Positions 59,568 to 64,000 of a stretch of DNA of 64,000 bases are shown piece after piece. Source of the stretch: Anaeramoeba flamelloides (lineage: Eukaryota > Metamonada > Anaeramoebidae); NCBI GenBank assembly GCA_027625915.1, contig JANTQA010000042.1, positions 3,298,001-3,362,000 of the forward strand, written 5' to 3'. Numbering within the stretch: the stretch's first letter is position 1; each line of letters opens with the position of its first letter. Below the pieces are notes generated by a model. The model made no database searches, was not told the DNA's origin, and was given only the letters and a program-made list of their open reading frames with translations. Position numbers and translations under genes: made by a program.

Positions 59568-60356
59568 ATGAGTGAACTGTTTAAGACTTGTAAGCCCTTA
59601 GAAAAGCTTTGTTCAAAAAGTCAAATCGCACCTGAAGATTCCTTTTGGGAAGAGGAATTAGGCACATTGTTTGAAATTGCGCTACCAACGATTTCTGAAC
59701 CAGAGTTATGGACGAGCATTCGGAATGAGCAGTATGTGTGTATTTCAAACAATAACCCAGAAACACATAACTTTACAAATTTACTTCTTTTTGTTAATCA
59801 GAAAATCCAGGATTTGACAAACAATTTTAATCAAGAAAAAAATCGCAAAGGTGCAGTTTTAAAGATTGTAAATTTGCTGTGTTTGACAAGGCTTTTGTCA
59901 GGAATCATTTTTGAAAAAGACACCCAATCGGTAAGGGATTTGCAAAAGGATAGTGATTTGTTTTCACCAAAGATCACAAACCCAGAAAACAACCAATTTG
60001 AAAATACAAAAAAATCCAAATCTCAACCAAACACGCCATTAAAAAAACATCGGAAAAAAAAAATCGACTCAAACTATCAAATTCAACAAACACAACCCCA
60101 AAAATTACAAAAAAAACAAAAACAAAAACAAAAAAAAAAAAAAAAAAGAAAAAAGGGAAAGTAATTGAAAACGAAAACGAGAATGAAAACGAACAAGAAA
60201 TAGAAAAAGAAAAAGAAAAAGAAAAATCAAGTGTATCAGAAAATGAAAACGAAAACGAAAACGAAAACGAAAATGAAAATGAAAATGAAAATGAAAATGA
60301 AAATGAAAACAAAAACGAAAACGAGAATGAGATCAAAGAAAAAGGAAATCAGAAAG

Positions 60357-60388
<32 letters not shown>

Positions 60389-60877
60389 AAAAAGACCAGG
60401 AAGAAGATTCTACTGGAGAATTAAACAGCCAGATGGATAATTTAATTTTAGAAGAACAAACCATGTCAAATTTGTTTTTAACAACAAAGGTAGCCTTTGA
60501 AGAACATTTTATATACATAACAAAAGAATCAAAGAAAATTAATACGTGCACATTATTTTTGGAATCTTTAATTGAGTTTTTAATCAAGCCAAGAGAAATA
60601 TCTGAACATGCAGGGTATGTCATTGCCCGTGAAGTTATTTCTGTGTTAATTAGCTTCATCTCATCTCCATTATTCACTCTTTCGCAAATCCTACACGAAA
60701 AGCATTCCATTGACGACATCCCACTTGAAATTTGCTTGAAATCAAATCCCTTTCTTCGTTTTTTTGCCAATTTAAATGAAAAGAAATCGAAAAAGCTTTC
60801 TGCCATTTTAATCGAATATTCCATTCAAAATGTACCACTTCCAAATCCACCATCGAGTGCTTGGTCAACAAAATCAG
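59568..60877 (+). CDS. DYM: Dymeclin first coding block
   Basis: From the ATG at 59568 to the donor at 60878. The N-terminal frame stops at 60164, a middle frame encodes alternating Glu-Asn and Glu-Lys (60161-60357), and the third frame runs on from about 60388 (DQEEDSTGELNSQMDNLILEE). Synonymous GAA/GAG and AAC/AAT changes in the middle part suggest it is coding rather than intronic. The open frame past 60877 (ending 60963) is probably intron. Confidence 0.85.
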
Positions 60878-63802
60878 GTAAATATATTGGCCAATATATT
60901 TTTTTTTCATTTTATTCTTTAATTCCATTATTCCATTATATCATTCACATTATTTTATTATAGATCCACATCATTTTATTCCGTGGTTCTATTATATATT
61001 TGCATTTCAGATTTTCAATCATAGTTACTTAAATGAGTGACAAAAAAATATTAACCTAATTTTATTTTTTAATTTAAAAATAATTCAGAAACAAAATCAA
61101 ATACATTTTTTTTCCCTCATTTTCATTCTTACTAAGGACTAGTTTTGCAATTTACCAATTTGTCTCAACAAAATTTGTTCCAATCTCGTTTAAAATGTAA
61201 ATGATCTTTGGAATATTCTCCAATTTGGATCAAAAAATCATTTTATGGGTATTTTTTAAATGAAAAACGAACAAAAATTTTGAGATACGTGAACTCGAGC
61301 ACCTTGTTAAGCAACGTGAAAATGAAAAAAAAAAAAAATAATCATGATTTTCTAACCATTTAAAAAAACCTCTCAATAAACAACTTTAAATCGAAATGAT
61401 CGTATTGCCAATGACTTTTGATCATTAAGGTACTTTGAATTGTTACATTGTCTCCACAAACAATTAATCCGTTCCAGCCATACTGAGAAATATTAAAAGA
61501 AATAACAATTGGTTGTCTATTATAAACTTGTGTTTTTTGAAATAGAAAATTCAATCTCGATCATAGATAAAAATTTCAACTTCTCTTACTTCATTTGAGA
61601 GTTGTTTATTTTTGGAAAAACCAAGACAAAAATTAAATTTTCTGAAGAAAAGAAATTATAGGAATCACAGAAATCACAGAAATCACAGAAATCACAGAAA
61701 CTTCAGAAACTTGAAAGTATTTTTCCAACTTTGTATTTAAATTGTAAAAACCTGCGATTATAACAATTTGGTTCTATTGAAGATTGGCATTAATGTAATT
61801 TTTTTAATGAATTTGTTTGCCAATTTCCAAAATCAAAGGAACCAAAAAATGGATAACTTATTTTGAATCTTGTATTATAATTTTTACAGTTTATAATGAG
61901 CTTTAATAAACCTTTTACGGTTTGTTGTACAAAATAAAATTTCAGAATAGAAAATCAATTTCTCTGTCTTATAAATTTCCACGGTAGGGCTGGAACAACT
62001 GTATTAATTATTACAAGGAGAGTGTGATTTTGAATTATTTTTTTTTGGCTCTTTTTGTTTTCCCTTGAATTAAATCTACCAGTAATGACTAAGAGGAAAG
62101 TGTGTCTCCTCGAATTGTTTGTGGAACAACATAATCCATGACAAACGTACTTCACATTTTTAATGGTTTTTTGATAAATTTTTTTTTGTTTGGATCGTTT
62201 CTCTCAAAACCCAATTTGTTGTATCAATAGAAATTGGGTTGAGGTTATGTGTTAAAGGTTTTGAAGAATTTTTCATGAAAGGATTTTTTGGGAATTAAAT
62301 TTACAAAAATTAGTCACTTTTTAATATTTTAAAAAAAATATTGTGTTAGTTGAAGAAAAAATGATCTTTCTATTTTTGGAAATGGGAATTTTAATGAATT
62401 TAATACAATACCAAACTAATCACAGTACCATTATTCAAAAATCTCTTTGTTTTTAAAATAACAAAGGAATATTCATCCAAAATTTTCACTTATCTCCTAA
62501 TTGATATTTGAAAAACAATTTTTAAATCCTTCTCAGCTCAACTCACAATCCAAAAAAAAAAAAGAATAGAAAATGGCCTATAATGTGTAAGTGTTCTAAA
62601 AATTGTTTTCAAGTGAAATTTTCTCAAAAAGTCGATTTTTGCCAACATTCTTTGTCATTTTTTTATACGAGGCTGGCAAATTTAGAAAAAAATTTTGACA
62701 TTTTTTCATTCTTAGATCTCGCTGAATAAAAATTTGTGAGATTTAACAACCACCAAACCCTGATAAAAACACACAATACTTTAAATTTGAATTGCAAACG
62801 TCGTCGTTAAATAAAATAATTTTAAAATCTAATTTAGAACAAGATCTTTTAATAAAAATCATTCAATCAATTTCTGAAAAATACTGGCAATGGTATTATT
62901 TTGAACCATTTGAGCAAAAAAGTGAAGCATGGAAAAACAGTTCAACACGATTTTTAATTGGCAACCTTAATCGAACCTGAAAATGAAAAGTAAAATCAAT
63001 TTACAAGATTAAATAAATTAACTTCGCAGGAATAATTAATTATATTATTTTGAATCGAATCAACAAAAACAATTTAAATTCCCTTGATTATCCAAAATAC
63101 AATGTGTGGTTTTTAGAGATCTCAAAAATAGTCGAATTTTTCCAACAAATTTTTAAATGATAGATCAATCTAAGAAAAATCCTGATTAATAAAGAGTATT
63201 AGAAAAACGGTTATTGTGTTGAATCCTCCATTTTGTCTTTAATCATTTATTTTTTCTTTTATTAATATTGATCTTAATTTTCATTTTCAGGTTCTATTAA
63301 TAGTCTCAATTAAAAACCATGCTGGATCCCCCCAACTGTAAATTTTAAATGGGTAAAATCATGGATTAATTTTCCAAATTATTTATTTTTAATTTGTCCC
63401 AAATAAAAACACCTCAAGAAGGGATAATATATCATTATTTCATTACTATTAAATGCTATTTCTTTCTCTAAATTAATTTTGAAATGGCCTTTTTTAAAAT
63501 CATTACTCAAATTTAAAATAATTTACAATTTTGTTTCTCTAATAATTCAGAAAATTTTAAAAAGACAATTACACTTCAAACAATTCCCACGATGCTTATC
63601 AAAAATATTTTTTTCGAAATAAGTTACTTCATACTCAGTTTTATAATTAAGAGATAATTCCAATTTCAGCCTTCTTTCATCAATTATATGTCACGCAGGA
63701 CATAGTTGATGCATTTTGGAAAACATCATTTTTTCCACAATTTTCAAAATACCACCGCCACCAACCATATAAAACCAACCTACTCACAAACATGTTGATT
63801 AA
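59568..63802 (+). CDS. DYM: Dymeclin (Golgi-associated), 5' part, continues past the window
   Basis: The first coding block (59568-60877) has DSFWEEELGTLFEIALP and NNPETHNFTNLLLF, the dymeclin N-terminus. After a low-complexity Lys/Glu/Asn linker come TLFLESLIEFLI, VIAREVISVLISFISSPLF, FLRFFANLNEKKS and NVPLPNPPSSAW. It ends at donor CAG/GTAAAT in phase 1. Dymeclin is a peripheral Golgi protein needed for Golgi organisation and secretion. The frame slips by -1 at two long A tracts (about 60131-60147 and 60357-60386). A single 268-bp intron (60161 GTAATT to ACAG at 60428) would also restore frame. Two tentative downstream exons: 62838 to about 62910 (DLLIKIIQSISEKYWQWYYF) and 63670-63802 (FFHQLYVTQDIVDAFWKTSF), both entering in the right phase. 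Most of the protein lies beyond the right edge. Confidence 0.8.
60878..62837 (+). other. Dymeclin intron sequence
   Basis: AT-rich. GGCTGGAAC-type strings at about 61455-61475 and 61985-62010 lie in mirror orientation with TTAATTGTTTGTGGAGAC-like continuations, so another worn inverted-repeat element may lie between them. At 62573 a short ATGGCCTATAATGT before GTAAGT looks like an isolated start exon, but nothing joins to it. Confidence 0.45.
61663..61699 (+). repeat. (ATCACAGAA)4 tandem repeat
   Basis: Four 9-bp units in a row. The reverse-complement motif occurs around 44525-44560. Confidence 0.9.
62906..63342. mobile_element. MITE with TTGGGA subterminal repeats, copy 3 (uninterrupted)
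   Basis: The left end ACCATTTGAGCAAAAAAGTG then GTTCAACACGATTTTTAATT is mirrored at the right by AATTAAAAACCATGCTGGAT and CAACTGTA. The interior carries GTCTTTAATCATTTATTTTT, the unoccupied form of the site hit by the TTAA element at 49068. It overlaps the 3' end of the tentative dymeclin exon at 62838. Confidence 0.75.
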
Positions 63803-64000
63803 GTACAGAAAAATGAGAAAAATGTATAATAAAAAATGAAAATAAAAAAATTTTTTTTTCACTTTTCCTTTTTTAAATAAATTGACTTTTTCAGAAAATG
63901 AACATAATAAAAACAGTTTGTGATAATGTGATATCATATTTATTGCATAATTAATAAAGTGTATACCAGAATTTCTTTTCAAATATCACCAACAATAATA
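63803..64000. other. End of window, probable dymeclin intron
   Basis: AT-rich; follows donor-like AA/GTACAG after the tentative exon 63670-63802. Nothing else seen. Confidence 0.4.

Noticed and set aside
60231-60440. Met-Lys/Thr-Lys repeat frame as a separate small protein
   Set aside because: It is a shifted reading of the Glu-Asn tract of dymeclin.

Overview
The window is nuclear DNA of a very AT-rich eukaryote. Coding exons stand out as slightly GC-richer islands, introns follow GT-AG, the standard code works throughout (TGA is only a stop), and several proteins carry long poly-Asn, Glu/Asn or Glu/Lys tracts. That style, with amoeba-like gene content, suggests a free-living amoeboid protist. 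Anaeramoeba-like protein style is my best guess (inference only); a dictyostelid-like amoebozoan is an alternative. I see no rRNA, tRNA or CRISPR.

Layout, left to right: (1) 1-7395, minus strand: 5' part of a DENN-domain Rab-GEF gene, four exons, cut by the window edge, with a 6.2-kb intron full of mobile-element remains. (2) 7.7-17.6 kb: gene-poor repeat territory. (3) 17678-18364, plus: an unrecognised 228-residue protein. (4) 19773-20151, minus: a possible three-exon 3' end of an unidentified gene. (5) 23342-25150, plus: nicalin, an ER translocon (BOS complex) subunit. (6) 28313-47863, minus: a giant ALFY/WDFY3-like gene (armadillo-like region, ConA-like, PH, BEACH, WD40, FYVE-like; about 3,900 residues) with four coding exons and introns of 0.26, 2.2 and 5.3 kb. 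(7) 51809-53206, plus: CWC25-type splicing factor. (8) 56906-58654 (perhaps to 58821), minus: NDR/LATS-family kinase. (9) 59568 to past the right edge, plus: dymeclin, a Golgi protein, divergently arranged with the kinase.

Between and inside genes lies a dense set of repeats: truncated LINEs of at least two families; several families of short TA-flanked inverted-repeat elements; three TTAA-flanked elements, one inserted in another element with an empty-site copy elsewhere in the window; a 1.3-kb element with near-identical long arms; and a dispersed, unfamiliar repeat made of a roughly 10-bp periodic head followed by stacked hairpins. The last is the best candidate for something undescribed.

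The genes are mostly membrane-traffic and housekeeping functions (DENN, ALFY, dymeclin, nicalin, NDR kinase, CWC25), with no sign of an operon or pathway cluster. The ALFY-like and dymeclin reading frames are interrupted at homopolymer-rich points, which may be sequence error, very short introns or real.
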